NCBI GenBank assembly: GCA_003946805.1
Contig: RPSH01000011.1
Span: forward strand, 1-64,000
Direction of reading: 5' to 3'
DNA from: Bacillus sp. 2B10
GTDB lineage: Bacteria > Pseudomonadota > Alphaproteobacteria > Sphingomonadales > Sphingomonadaceae
Length of the DNA: 64,000 nucleotides
Shown: piece by piece, positions 16,216 to 28,089 of the stretch
How the letters are laid out: every line of letters starts with the position of its first letter
Numbering within the stretch: position 1 is the first letter of the stretch
Notes under the pieces: model-generated
Told to the model about the DNA's origin: nothing
Seen by the model: only the letters and a program-made list of their open reading frames with translations
Database searches by the model: none
Made by a program: the position numbers and the translations under genes

Positions 16216-16335
16216 AGGGAAGCGTCACCTCAACGAAGGCCGGGGTCTTCATCGGCTCCTGCTGCGCGCTACCACCGGGAGATCCCTTCCTTCGCCGGGA
16301 TGACGCCCGTTTCAATACGGATGGATCAAACTCTA
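16211..16335. repeat. Dispersed palindromic element, copy 4 (internal deletion)
   Basis: The right end TGGATCAAACTCTA and both inner hairpins are intact. The left end jumps from CTAGAG straight to GGAAGCGTCACC, lacking about 17 bp of the TTTGATCCATCCG arm. The CTAG supplies the stop of the DUF488 gene. Confidence 0.75.
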
Positions 16336-16359
16336 AATCCTCCCCGGCACGGGGAGGAT
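16336..16359 (-). terminator. Hairpin downstream of the gyrA-DUF952 operon
   Basis: A 10-bp stem ATCCTCCCCG/CGGGGAGGAT with a 3-nt loop lies just after the DUF952 stop. On the minus strand it is followed by a broken T-run (TTTAGAGTTT), so it is a plausible intrinsic terminator. Confidence 0.55.
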
Positions 16360-16361
16360 GT

Positions 16362-16709
16362 TCAGCCCGTGATCGGCCGCTTCACCCGACCGGCATCGTC
16401 CCGGTGCAGCGGCCCATACGCCACCACCGCATCCAGCGGCAGCGGCGCATAGAGGTGCGGGAACAGCTGTCCGCCGCGCGACTCGTCCCACTTCACCGCA
16501 TCGCCCAGCGCGTCGAGATCGACCTCCGCCACGTGCAGGTCGTCGTGGCCGGCGAAGTGCTTGTCGACCGTTTCGGTCAGCTGATCGAACGTCGACAGAT
16601 GGACATAGCCATCGGCCAGATCGACCGGCGCACCGGCGAAGCTGCCGTCGCGCTCCAGCGCCGCCATCTGTTCGCCGGTCAGCACCTTGAACGCGGTGGC
16701 GGGTGTCAT
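16362..16709 (-). CDS. DUF952 family protein
   Basis: A 115-residue cytosolic protein. It shows the DUF952 pattern: FKVLTGEQMAALERDG, then VDLADGYVHLSTFDQLTETVDKHF (the D-GYIHLS block), VDLDAL, VKWDESRGGQLFPHLYAPLPLDAVV. Structures in this family resemble a small ADP-ribosyl-transfer-like fold, but no activity is established. Its ATG overlaps the gyrA stop (ATGA), so it is the last gene of the gyrA transcript. Confidence 0.85.
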   Translation of the reverse strand: MTPATAFKVLTGEQMAALERDGSFAGAPVDLADGYVHLSTFDQLTETVDKHFAGHDDLHVAEVDLDALGDAVKWDESRGGQLFPHLYAPLPLDAVVAYGPLHRDDAGRVKRPITG

Positions 16710-19501
16710 TCCTCGGGGTTCGATTCGCTGATCGTGTCGGGACCGGTGCCGTCGTCGAGGACGATATCGCCCTCGGCCGGCGGGTTCGCCGCCAGTTCCT
16801 CGGCGACGATCGCTTCCGCGTCGTTCTCGGGGCTCTCGTCCTCGTCGATCTTCGCCGCCGACACGACCTGTTCGCCAAAGCCGACGCGGAAGATCGTGAT
16901 CCCCTGCGTATTGCGGCCCGCGACGCGGATCGACCCGACGGTGGTGCGGATCAGCTTCGCCTGATCGGTCACCAGCATCAGCTGTTCGCCATTATGTGCC
17001 GGGAAGCTCGCCACGACCGCGCCGTTGCGGTCGGAGGTGACGATGTTGGTGATCCCCTGACCGCCGCGATTGGTCCGGCGATATTCATAGGCCGACGTAC
17101 GCTTGCCGAAGCCGTTGGCGGTAACGGTCAGGATGAACTCCTCCGCCGCCTCGAACTCGGCCATGCGTTCGGGCGTCAGCGTGACCTCGCGCTCGCCTTC
17201 CTTCCACGGCGCGGCCTTCAGATACGCCTCGCGCTCGTCGGCCGTTGCGTCGAACCCGCCGAGGATCGACAGCGAGATGACCTCGTCGTCCTTGCCGAGC
17301 GAGATGCCGCGTACGCCGGTCGATGTCCGGCTCTGGAACTCGCGCACGTCGGTCGCGGCGAAGCGGATCGCCTTGCCCGCCCTGGTCGCGAGCAGCACGT
17401 CGTCGGTCTCGGTCAGTAGCGCGACGCCAATCAGGCGATCGGCGCTGTCCCCATTCTCGTCGGCTTCGAAGCGCATCGCGATCTTGCCCGCCGTCGGGAT
17501 GTTCGCGAACGCATCCATCGAATTGCGCCGCACCGTGCCGTTCGCGGTGGCGAACATGACGTGCAGGTCGCTCCACCGCTCCTCGTCCTCGGGTAGCGGC
17601 AGCACCGTCGAGATCGTCTCACCGGCGGCCAGCGGCAGCAGGTTCACCATCGGCCGGCCGCGCGTGGCAGGTCCGCCCTCGGGCAGGCGCCACACCTTCA
17701 TGCGGTACACCTTGCCGGCGGTCGAGAAGAACAGGACGGGGGTATGGGTGCTGGTCACGAACAGGTTCGTGATCGCATCCTCGTCCTTGGTCGCCATGCC
17801 GGCGCGCCCCTTGCCGCCGCGCTTCTGCGCGCGGAAGGCATCGAGCGGCGTGCGCTTGATATAGCCCTGCACCGTGACGGTGACGACCATGTCCTCGCGC
17901 TCGATCAGGTCCTCGTCGTCGATGCCGTCGGCGGCACCGGCGATTTCGGTCCGCCGTGGCGTCGCGAACTCGGCGCGGACGTCGACCAGCTCCTGCCGCA
18001 TGACGGCGTACAGCTTGGCGCGGTTGCCGAGGATGTCGAGCAGATAGCCGATCGAATTGGCAAGCGTCTGCAGTTCACCACCGATCTCGTCGCGGCCGAG
18101 CGCGGTCAGGCGATGCAACCGCAGGTCGAGGATCGCACGGACCTGCAGGTCGGACAGGCGATAGAAATCGCCGGTCGTATCCGACTCGACCGCCTCGACC
18201 AGCTTCAGATACGGCGCGATCTCCGCCACCGGCCATTCGCGCGCCAGCAGCGCGGCGCGCGCGGCGGCGGGGCTTTCCGACCCGCGGATGATCCGCACCA
18301 CTTCGTCGAGATTGGTGACTGCGATGACGAGGCCGAGCAACAGGTGCGCCCGCTCGCGTGCCTTCGCCAGTTCGTATTTTGACCGGCGGGTGATGACTTC
18401 TTCGCGGAAGCCGACGAACGCGTCGATGATCTGGCCGAGGTTCAGCAGTTCGGGGCGGCCGCCGCGGATCGCCAGCATGTTCGCGGCGAAGCTCGACTGC
18501 GCCGGCGTGTGGCGCCACAGCTGGTTGAGCACGACGTCGGGGGTCGCATCGCGCTTCAGGTCGATGACGATGCGCACGCCTTCGCGGTTCGATTCGTCGC
18601 GAATGTCGCTGACGCCCTCGATCCGCTTGTCCTTCGCGGCCTCGGCGATCTTTTCGACCAGCCCGGACTTGCCGACCTGGAACGGGATTTCGGTCAGCAC
18701 GATCGAGCGTCGCTCGCCGCGTGCCTCGACGATGTGGCGCGATCGCAGGATGATCGACCCGCGCCCGCCGGCATAGGCGGCACGCGCGCCGGCCCGGCCC
18801 AGCATCATCGCACCCGTGGGGAAATCCGGCCCGGGCACGATCTCGCACAGTTCCTCGTGGGTCAGCGGCTCGCCGCCCTCGACCCGGCGGTCGATCGTGG
18901 CGAGGCAGGCGTCGACCACCTCGCCCAGATTGTGCGGCGGCACGTTGGTCGCCATGCCGACCGCGATCCCGCCCGCGCCGTTGACCAGCAGGTTCGGGAA
19001 GCGCGCGGGAAGGACCGCAGGCTCGCGTTCCGACCCGTCATAGTTCGGCACGAAGTCGACGGTATCCTTGTCGAGATCGTCGAGCAGCGCCATCGCCGAC
19101 TTGGCGAGCCGCGCCTCGGTATAGCGCATCGCCGCGGGCGGATCGGGGTCCATCGACCCGAAGTTTCCCTGCCCGTCGATCAGCGGCAGCCGCATCGACC
19201 ATGGCTGCGCCATGCGCGCCAGTGCGTCGTAGATCGCGGTGTCGCCATGGGGGTGATATTTACCCATCACGTCGCCGACGATACGCGCCGACTTGCGATA
19301 CGCCTTGCCCGGCACGAAGCCGCTTTCCTGCGCCGAATACAGGATGCGGCGATGCACCGGCTTCAACCCGTCGCGCACGTCGGGCAACGCGCGCGAAACG
19401 ATGACGCTCATCGCATAGTCGAGATAACTCGACCGCATCTCGTCCACGATCGAGATGGGGGCGATATCGGATGGGTCGGCGATCAGCGTCGCGTCTGTCA
19501 A
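16706..19501 (-). CDS. gyrA: DNA gyrase subunit A
   Basis: A 931-residue breakage-reunion subunit of gyrase, which introduces negative supercoils with GyrB. The catalytic tyrosine is Y127 in [10 protein letters not shown]. The quinolone-determining region reads [12 protein letters not shown] (residues 81-92), with Thr88 where E. coli has Ser83 and Asp92 matching E. coli Asp87. The C-terminal pinwheel carries the GyrA-box-like [10 protein letters not shown] near residue 570. The only in-frame start giving the normal [23 protein letters not shown] terminus is TTG at 19501. The acidic tail ends in ESNPEE. Promoter TTGGCT-N17-TAGGTT lies upstream. DUF952 is co-transcribed. Confidence 0.97.
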   Translation of the reverse strand: MTDATLIADPSDIAPISIVDEMRSSYLDYAMSVIVSRALPDVRDGLKPVHRRILYSAQESGFVPGKAYRKSARIVGDVMGKYHPHGDTAIYDALARMAQPWSMRLPLIDGQGNFGSMDPDPPAAMRYTEARLAKSAMALLDDLDKDTVDFVPNYDGSEREPAVLPARFPNLLVNGAGGIAVGMATNVPPHNLGEVVDACLATIDRRVEGGEPLTHEELCEIVPGPDFPTGAMMLGRAGARAAYAGGRGSIILRSRHIVEARGERRSIVLTEIPFQVGKSGLVEKIAEAAKDKRIEGVSDIRDESNREGVRIVIDLKRDATPDVVLNQLWRHTPAQSSFAANMLAIRGGRPELLNLGQIIDAFVGFREEVITRRSKYELAKARERAHLLLGLVIAVTNLDEVVRIIRGSESPAAARAALLAREWPVAEIAPYLKLVEAVESDTTGDFYRLSDLQVRAILDLRLHRLTALGRDEIGGELQTLANSIGYLLDILGNRAKLYAVMRQELVDVRAEFATPRRTEIAGAADGIDDEDLIEREDMVVTVTVQGYIKRTPLDAFRAQKRGGKGRAGMATKDEDAITNLFVTSTHTPVLFFSTAGKVYRMKVWRLPEGGPATRGRPMVNLLPLAAGETISTVLPLPEDEERWSDLHVMFATANGTVRRNSMDAFANIPTAGKIAMRFEADENGDSADRLIGVALLTETDDVLLATRAGKAIRFAATDVREFQSRTSTGVRGISLGKDDEVISLSILGGFDATADEREAYLKAAPWKEGEREVTLTPERMAEFEAAEEFILTVTANGFGKRTSAYEYRRTNRGGQGITNIVTSDRNGAVVASFPAHNGEQLMLVTDQAKLIRTTVGSIRVAGRNTQGITIFRVGFGEQVVSAAKIDEDESPENDAEAIVAEELAANPPAEGDIVLDDGTGPDTISESNPEE

Positions 19502-19538
19502 AGTTCGATGCTTTCGGGGAATGTTTCGGTTGGGCGAC

Positions 19539-19567
19539 AACCTAGCTGGTCGGGGGGCGAAAGCCAA
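19539..19567 (-). promoter_or_regulatory. Putative gyrA promoter
   Basis: Minus strand TTGGCT, 17-bp spacer, TAGGTT; leader about 31 nt. The CTAG at its -10 is shared with a TAGCTG on the plus strand facing the MscS gene. Confidence 0.45.
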
Positions 19568-19599
19568 GTCTCGCGACCGCGCCGGCGCCCGAGCGGAAC

Positions 19600-20748
19600 A
19601 TGCTGCGGCGCGGCGTGTTGGCCTGGGCGATGCGGGACCTTCAACGACTCCTCGATACGCTGCCGCCGATGGCGATCGACCTTGCGACCGTCGCGCTGTC
19701 GCTGCTGGCCGCGCTGCTGCTGCACGCCGTGGCGTTTCGCGTGCTGCGGCGCTTCGCCGCCCGGACGCCGGGATCGGTCGACGACGTATATGTCGATCAT
19801 GCTTGGCGGCCGATGCGCTGGATCCTCGTCGCGATGGCGTTGGCGAGCGTGCGCCGTCCGCTGCGGCTGCCCGATCGCTGGGACGATCTGTGGACGCAGA
19901 TGGCGGGGTTGATCGTGCCGCTGCTGATGGGATGGTTCGCGATCGCAATGATCCGCGCATCGGTGAAGGCGATCGAGGTCGCGACCGACATCACCGTCGC
20001 CGACAATCTGCGCGCGCGGAGGCGGCGGACGCGCAGCGCGATCCTCGGTCGCATCGCGATCATCGCCATCGGCTTCGTAACCGTCTGCCTGATGCTGCTG
20101 TCGATCCCCAGCATCCGCTCGATCGGCGTGACGCTGATGGCCTCTGCCGGCCTTGCCGGCCTCGCGGTGGGTGCGGCGGCGCAGCCCGCGCTCAAGAACA
20201 TCATCGCCGGCGTGCAGATGGCGTTCACCGAACCGATCCGCATCGACGATGTCGTCATCATCGAGAACGAATGGGGCCGGATCGAGGAGATCCGCCTGAC
20301 CTATGTCGTCGTCCGCCTGTGGGACGAACGGCGGCTGGTGGTGCCGGTATCCAAGTTCCTCGAATCGAGCTTCCAGAACTGGACGCGAACGACCAGCGGG
20401 CTGCTGGGGTCGGCGTTCTTCTGGCTCGATCCCACCACCAACATCCCGCGCCTGCGCGAGAAGTTCGAGGAGCTGGTGAAGGCCGATCCGCTGTGGGACG
20501 GGCGGGCATACGTATTGCAAGTGACCGACACCAAGCCCGACGCGATCGAGGTCCGCATCCTCGCCACCGCTTCCGACGCGGCCCGCGCGTTCGACCTGCG
20601 CTGTTCGCTGCGGGAGGGGGTGCTGGCGTATATTCGCGACGAGATGCCCGAAGCGTTGCCGCGGCGGCGGGTGGCGGTGGATGGGTCGGACGGCTACCCC
20701 TCCACGACGAACGTCACCCCAGCGCAGGCTGGGGTCTCCCGCACTTAG
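19600..20748 (+). CDS. MscS-family mechanosensitive channel
   Basis: A 382-residue inner-membrane channel that would release solutes on hypo-osmotic shock. It has four to five hydrophobic helices in the first 190 residues. The pore-lining helix is GVTLMASAGLAGLAVGAAAQPALKN, followed by the conserved beta domain opening IIAGVQMAFTEPIRIDDVVIIENEWGRIEEI and RLVVPVSKFLESSFQNWTR. The last 15 or so residues (TNVTPAQAGVSRT) are encoded by palindromic element copy 5, so the natural C terminus has probably been replaced or extended. ATG at 19600 is used; ATG at 19630 is an alternative. It diverges from gyrA. Confidence 0.85.
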   Translation: MLRRGVLAWAMRDLQRLLDTLPPMAIDLATVALSLLAALLLHAVAFRVLRRFAARTPGSVDDVYVDHAWRPMRWILVAMALASVRRPLRLPDRWDDLWTQMAGLIVPLLMGWFAIAMIRASVKAIEVATDITVADNLRARRRRTRSAILGRIAIIAIGFVTVCLMLLSIPSIRSIGVTLMASAGLAGLAVGAAAQPALKNIIAGVQMAFTEPIRIDDVVIIENEWGRIEEIRLTYVVVRLWDERRLVVPVSKFLESSFQNWTRTTSGLLGSAFFWLDPTTNIPRLREKFEELVKADPLWDGRAYVLQVTDTKPDAIEVRILATASDAARAFDLRCSLREGVLAYIRDEMPEALPRRRVAVDGSDGYPSTTNVTPAQAGVSRT

Positions 20749-20793
20749 CGCGGGGCAGGAGCCGCGGGAGATTCCAGCCTTCGCTGGAATGAC
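20711..20793. repeat. Dispersed palindromic element, copy 5 (core only)
   Basis: The two inner hairpins (CACCCCAGCGCAGGCTGGGG and ATTCCAGCCTTCGCTGGAAT) are present but both outer arms are missing. It begins inside the MscS gene and encodes its last residues and stop. Confidence 0.75.
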
Positions 20794-20820
20794 CTTTGCG
20801 GCCGGTAGGGCAGGAGCGGC

Positions 20821-22641
20821 TTACCCCCGCCGCGCCGCCACGAACGCATCGATATTCCGCCCGAGCACCGTCATCGGCACCCCGCCGCCCTGCACGACCG
20901 CATCGTTGAACGCCTTGAAGTCGTAGCGCGGACCCAGCGCCGTCTTGGCCCGATCGCGGAGGCGGTTGATCTCCGAATGGCCGACCTTGTATCCGCATGC
21001 CTGGCCCGGCCACGAACAATAGCGGTCGACCTCGCCCGACACTTCCTCGACGCTCGACCCGTTGGTGCTGGCGAACCAGTCGATCGCCTGTTGCCGGGTC
21101 CAGCGCTTGGCGTGCAGCCCGGTATCGACCACCATCCGGCACGCGCGGAACGCGATCGACTGGAGATAGCCCAGCCGACCGACCGGATCGCCCCCATACG
21201 CCCCCAGTTCGTCGCCCAGCTGTTCCGCATACAGCGCCCAGCCTTCCGAAAAGGCGTTGAACTGCAACAGCGAGCGGATCAGCGGCAGGCGGAAGGTGTA
21301 TTCGCCCTGCCATACGTGTCCCGGGATCGCCTCGTGATAGACCAGGGTCGGGAGCGAATATCGCGTCCACAGGCCGGTGGTGCGCAGGTTGATCCACATC
21401 TTGCCCGGCACCTTGCCGTCGATCGAACCCGCTCCGCCATAGGCGCCCGGCGCGCCGGCCTCCTCGACCACCGGGATGCGCCGCACCTCGACATTGCCCG
21501 GGGCCAGGGTGTTGAACGCGCGTGGCATGCGGGCACGGATGTCGCGCAGCCGGTTCTGCACCAGCGCCATGATCTGCGCCCGGCCGGTATCGTCGTCGGG
21601 GAAGGTGAAGCGCGGGTCCTTGCCCAGCGCGGTCATCCGCGCGCCGACGCTGCCCTGCGTATAGCCCAGCGACTTGAGGATCACGTCCATCTGTCCCTGC
21701 AAGCCGGCCAGTTCCTCCTTGCCGCGGGCATGGACCTCGTCGGGGGTCATCGTCGTGGTGGTCGAGGCGCGCAACGCCCATGCGTACCACGCATCGCCAC
21801 CGGGCCGCGCCCACATGCCGGCGTCCGCCGTCGCCTTCACCCGGTCCGCGCGGATCGCGGCCAGCTGCCGCTCCAGCGCGGGCTTCACCCTGGTACGCGC
21901 GATGGCGGTCGCCCGCGCGGTCCAGTCGCCCGGAATGTCCTTCGTCCGCCCGGCGAGCGAGGTGACCACGTCCCACGTCGCCGGATCGCCGCTCGTCGAC
22001 TGGGTCAGTTGCCGGATGGTCTTGTCGAGCAGGAAGTCGGGCGCGACGACGCCCTGCGCCGATGCCGCGCGTACCCGCTGCGTCTCGCCGTCCAGCTGCG
22101 TCGCATAGCTCTCCAGCCGTGCCAGATAGGCGTCGGCATCGGCCTTCCCGGCGATGCTGTGGTCGCTGTCGAGGAAGCGCGGCACGTCGAGATACGCGCC
22201 GACATTCTGGATCACGACATAGGGCGTGTTGCGCCACCCGCCGACCGCGACGTCGCCATAGGGCAGGGCGAACCCGTCGATCGCGGTTTCGAACGCGGTG
22301 CGCGCGACGTCGATATCGGTGCGCGTCGCGGCGGAGAGCGGTCTGGTGTCGATCGCCTGCAACGTCGCGACATGCGCGCGCAGGTGATCGGCGATCCGGC
22401 GCTGCCCCGCCGCCGAGCGGTCGCCCAGCCGCGCCTTCAGCGCCGCCCGCGCGCCGGTATCGATGCCGAGCCCGCTGGCGGATTCTGGCGAATCGACCAG
22501 CATCGCCTCGGCGATCGTCGCCAGCTTCACTTCCGCTGCCTTGTCCGCGCCGGTCGCCGCCGTCTGCGCCTTCGCAGGCAGTCCGACGGTCAGCGTGGTA
22601 GCGGCGGCACCGGCGATCCAGTCGCGGCGGGTGAGGTCCAT
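20821..22641 (-). CDS. DUF885 family secreted protein (gluzincin-like metallopeptidase fold)
   Basis: A 606-residue exported protein. The N terminus MDLTRRDWIAGAAATT is a twin-arginine-type signal. The zinc motif HEAIPGH spans residues 436-442, and NAFSEGWALYAEQL about 25 residues later supplies the downstream glutamate, both hallmarks of DUF885. The family is thought to act as a metallocarboxypeptidase or aminopeptidase, but no substrate is known. AAGGAACC precedes the ATG. It lies 52 bp downstream of the nfeD-like gene and may share its transcript. Confidence 0.88.
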   Translation of the reverse strand: MDLTRRDWIAGAAATTLTVGLPAKAQTAATGADKAAEVKLATIAEAMLVDSPESASGLGIDTGARAALKARLGDRSAAGQRRIADHLRAHVATLQAIDTRPLSAATRTDIDVARTAFETAIDGFALPYGDVAVGGWRNTPYVVIQNVGAYLDVPRFLDSDHSIAGKADADAYLARLESYATQLDGETQRVRAASAQGVVAPDFLLDKTIRQLTQSTSGDPATWDVVTSLAGRTKDIPGDWTARATAIARTRVKPALERQLAAIRADRVKATADAGMWARPGGDAWYAWALRASTTTTMTPDEVHARGKEELAGLQGQMDVILKSLGYTQGSVGARMTALGKDPRFTFPDDDTGRAQIMALVQNRLRDIRARMPRAFNTLAPGNVEVRRIPVVEEAGAPGAYGGAGSIDGKVPGKMWINLRTTGLWTRYSLPTLVYHEAIPGHVWQGEYTFRLPLIRSLLQFNAFSEGWALYAEQLGDELGAYGGDPVGRLGYLQSIAFRACRMVVDTGLHAKRWTRQQAIDWFASTNGSSVEEVSGEVDRYCSWPGQACGYKVGHSEINRLRDRAKTALGPRYDFKAFNDAVVQGGGVPMTVLGRNIDAFVAARRG

Positions 22642-22693
22642 GGCGGTTCCTTCGAAAATGTCGGGCCCTGTGTCCCGCGACCGACCGCGTGCG

Positions 22694-23128
22694 TCAATCG
22701 TCGGGTGCGACGGTCAGCGTCGATCCGCTGACCCCGACGATCCGTGCCCGGCTGCCCGCATCCAGTGCCGGTCCGCGCGCGATCCATTCGCCGTCGCCCA
22801 GCCGCACGCGACCGATGCCGCCGACGATCGGTTCGACCACCACCACCCGTTCCCCGATCAGCCGTCCGGCGCGGTCGTTGAGCAGCGGATCGTCGCTGTC
22901 GACCGGATAGTCGGCATACCAGCGTCGCCCGATCACCACCGCCACCACGCTCCACGCCCCGAACACCGCCAGTTCGGCGGGCAGCGTCAGCGCGGGGAAC
23001 AGCAGCGCCAGCACGCCGGTGATCGCCGCCGCGATCGCGACGAAGACGAGGAACACGCCCGGCACCGCCAGCTCGGCCGCGCCCAGCGCCACCGCCAGCA
23101 ACAGCCAGGCATAGCCGCCCTCGATCAT
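22694..23128 (-). CDS. NfeD-like membrane protein
   Basis: A 144-residue protein with three close hydrophobic segments (WLLLAVALGAAELAVPGVFLVF, AAAITGVLALLFPALTLP, LAVFGAWSVVAVVIG) and a C-terminal soluble OB-fold domain (LIGERVVVVEPIVGGIGRVRLGDGEW). Its ATG overlaps the stop of the SPFH gene (ATGA). NfeD-like proteins pair with SPFH/stomatin proteins and are thought to organise membrane microdomains or help membrane protein quality control. Confidence 0.9.
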   Translation of the reverse strand: MIEGGYAWLLLAVALGAAELAVPGVFLVFVAIAAAITGVLALLFPALTLPAELAVFGAWSVVAVVIGRRWYADYPVDSDDPLLNDRAGRLIGERVVVVEPIVGGIGRVRLGDGEWIARGPALDAGSRARIVGVSGSTLTVAPDD

Positions 23129-24102
23129 CGCGCGGGCGGCTCGAACGGACCGGCCGGACGTTCGCGTGGGGCAGCGGCAGGCGCGACAGGCTTGCTCTCG
23201 GCCAGCGCTTCCTTCGCGAGCTGGCCGATCCCGCCCAGCGTCCCGATCAGCTGCGTCGCTTCGACCGGGAACAGGATCGTCTTGGCATTGGGGCTGGTCG
23301 CGAACTTGCCGACCGCCTCGACATATTTCTGCGCGATGAAATAGTTGATCGCCTGCGTGCCGCCGGCCTCGATCGCGTCGCTGACGACCTGCGTCGCCTT
23401 CGCCTCGGCCTCGGCCGCGCGTTCGCGTGCCTCTGAATCGCGAAACGCCGATTCCTTGCGCCCCTCGGCTTCGAGGATGCGGGCCTGTTTCTGCCCCTCG
23501 GCACGCAGGATCTCCGACGCGCGCGTACCTTCGGCTTCGAGGATGTTGGCGCGCTTCTCGCGCTCGGCCTTCATCTGGCGGCCCATCGCGTTGACGATGT
23601 CGGCGGGCGGGCGGATGTCCTTGATCTCGACGCGGGTGATCTTCACGCCCCACGGGTTGGTCGCATGATCGACCACGCCCAGCAGCCGCGCGTTGATCTC
23701 GTCGCGCTTCGACAGCGTCTCGTCGAGGTCCATCGACCCCATGACCGTGCGCAGGTTGGTCGTCGTGATCTGCTGGAGCGCGATATACAGGTCCGACACC
23801 TCGTACGCCGCCTTGGCCGGGTCGAGCACCTGGAAGAACACGACACCGTCGGTCGACACCATCGCATTGTCGCGGGTGATGATCTCCTGCCCGGGAATGT
23901 CGATCACCTGCTCCATCATGTTCACCTTGCGGCCGACGCGATAGAAGAAGGCGGGATAGAAGTTGAACCCGGGCTTCGCCACCGCGGTGAAGCGGCCGAA
24001 ATGCTCGATAGTATATTGATGGCCCTGCGTGACGATCTTCACGCTGGCGAACAGATAGAACAATACCAGCAACACGATCGCCGCGATCACGCCCAACACC
24101 AT
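23125..24102 (-). CDS. SPFH/Band 7 (stomatin-like) membrane protein, QmcA type
   Basis: A 325-residue protein anchored by one N-terminal helix (VLGVIAAIVLLVLFYLFAS). The band-7 domain covers residues 22-200 with TQGHQYTIEHFGRFTAVAKPGFNFYPAFFYRV and MEQVIDIPGQEIITRDN. A long charged coiled-coil follows (AEREKRANILEAEGTRASEILRAEG), then YVEAVGKFATSPNAKTI. It probably forms oligomeric rings at the membrane. AGGGGAC lies 5 bases upstream of ATG. It is coupled to the NfeD-like gene and diverges from the CitE-like gene; a shared CTAG may serve both -10 boxes. Confidence 0.93.
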   Translation of the reverse strand: MVLGVIAAIVLLVLFYLFASVKIVTQGHQYTIEHFGRFTAVAKPGFNFYPAFFYRVGRKVNMMEQVIDIPGQEIITRDNAMVSTDGVVFFQVLDPAKAAYEVSDLYIALQQITTTNLRTVMGSMDLDETLSKRDEINARLLGVVDHATNPWGVKITRVEIKDIRPPADIVNAMGRQMKAEREKRANILEAEGTRASEILRAEGQKQARILEAEGRKESAFRDSEARERAAEAEAKATQVVSDAIEAGGTQAINYFIAQKYVEAVGKFATSPNAKTILFPVEATQLIGTLGGIGQLAKEALAESKPVAPAAAPRERPAGPFEPPAR

Positions 24103-24153
24103 CGACCGTCCCCTGCTTGTGTTTTGACCACCGGACCCTAGCATGATCGCACC

Positions 24154-24954
24154 ATGGAACCAGCGAATACCCCAGCGCCGCGCAGCCTTTTGTTCGTGCC
24201 GGCGGTCCGCCCCAGCATGATCGCCAAGGCCGCCGGGCTCGACGCCGACCTGATCGTCCTCGACCTCGAGGATTCGGTGCGCGACGGCGACAAGGCGGCG
24301 GCGCGCGAAGCGTTGCCGGTATCGCTCGAACTGCTCCACGGCCGGGGCGCGGCGGTGCGGATCAACGCGCCCGACAGTCCGCATTTCGCCGGCGATCTGG
24401 CAGTGCTCGGCCATGCCGCCGATACGCTGGTCGTCGTACCGAAGGTGCAGTCGCCGGCCGATCTCGCCCCGCTGGCCGGTCGCGCGCTGCTGCCGATGAT
24501 CGAGACTCCGGCGGGCGTAATGGCCGCCGCGGCGATCGCCGCCGCGCCCGGCGTGGTCGGCCTGCTGGTCGGCACCAACGACCTTGCCGCCGCGCTGCGC
24601 CTGCCGCCGGGGGCGGGGCGGGGGCCGCTGACCACCGCGCTGCACCTGATCGTGCTGGCGGCGCGGGCGGCGGGGGGCTGGGCACTCGACGGCGTGTTCA
24701 ACGCGCTGGCCGATCCCGACGGGCTGGCGCGCGAATGTGCCGCGGGGCGGGCGATGGGGTTCGACGGCAAGTCGCTGATCCACCCCAACCAGATCGCGAC
24801 CGCCAACACCGCCTTTTCCCCCACCTCCGACGAACTGGCCGAAGCGGCGGCGATGATCGCCGCCGCCGGGGGCGGGGCGGAACGGTTCCAGGATCGCATG
24901 ATCGAGGACATGCATGTCGAAATGGCGCGCCGGGTGATCCAGCGCGCGCGTTGA
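24154..24954 (+). CDS. HpcH/HpaI aldolase / citrate lyase beta (CitE-like) family protein
   Basis: A 266-residue TIM-barrel enzyme acting on a CoA thioester or related acid. Family motifs: RSLLFVPAVRPSMIAKAAGLDADLIVLDLEDSV, with the metal-binding ED, VVVPKVQSPADL, LLPMIETPAGVMAA with the metal-binding glutamate, and GRAMGFDGKSLIHPNQI at the end. There are no citrate lyase alpha or gamma genes beside it, so a stand-alone malyl- or citramalyl-CoA-type lyase is likelier than citrate lyase. Exact substrate unknown. Confidence 0.85.
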   Translation: MEPANTPAPRSLLFVPAVRPSMIAKAAGLDADLIVLDLEDSVRDGDKAAAREALPVSLELLHGRGAAVRINAPDSPHFAGDLAVLGHAADTLVVVPKVQSPADLAPLAGRALLPMIETPAGVMAAAAIAAAPGVVGLLVGTNDLAAALRLPPGAGRGPLTTALHLIVLAARAAGGWALDGVFNALADPDGLARECAAGRAMGFDGKSLIHPNQIATANTAFSPTSDELAEAAAMIAAAGGGAERFQDRMIEDMHVEMARRVIQRAR

Positions 24955-24957
24955 CGC

Positions 24958-24986
24958 TTGCCCGTAACCTTCGGGATCGATAGTGG
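24958..24986 (+). promoter_or_regulatory. Putative promoter of the M28 peptidase gene (leaderless layout)
   Basis: TTGCCC, 17-bp spacer, TAGTGG. The ATG at 24992 starts 6 bases after the -10 hexamer. It overlaps the end of the CitE-like gene region. Confidence 0.45.
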
Positions 24987-24991
24987 GGCGC

Positions 24992-27920
<2,929 letters not shown>

Positions 27921-27945
27921 CCGGGCAAGGCGCTGGCGCGGCCCG

Positions 27946-27995
27946 GCATCCGGCCGGCGCGCCGACGTGTCCGCGCCGTCATCCTTGCCGGATGC
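27946..27995. terminator. Inverted repeat after guaB
   Basis: GCATCCGGC at 27946-27954 pairs with GCCGGATGC at 27987-27995 (9 bp, perfect); the 32-nt loop itself contains the palindrome CGGCGCGCCG. No T-tract follows. It could be a factor-assisted terminator or mRNA-stabilising structure. Confidence 0.35.
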
Positions 27996-28089
27996 GGTGC
28001 TGGACCATGGCGGACGGGTATTTCTGCACCGCTGGATTGATCTACGTTATGTTGCTAGCGTCGCGCATGGTTTTTCGGAAGATGTGTGC

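Noticed and set aside
19502..19960. Upstream extension of gyrA
   Set aside because: Low-complexity serine/arginine content, overlaps the MscS gene, and family alignment starts at [10 protein letters not shown].
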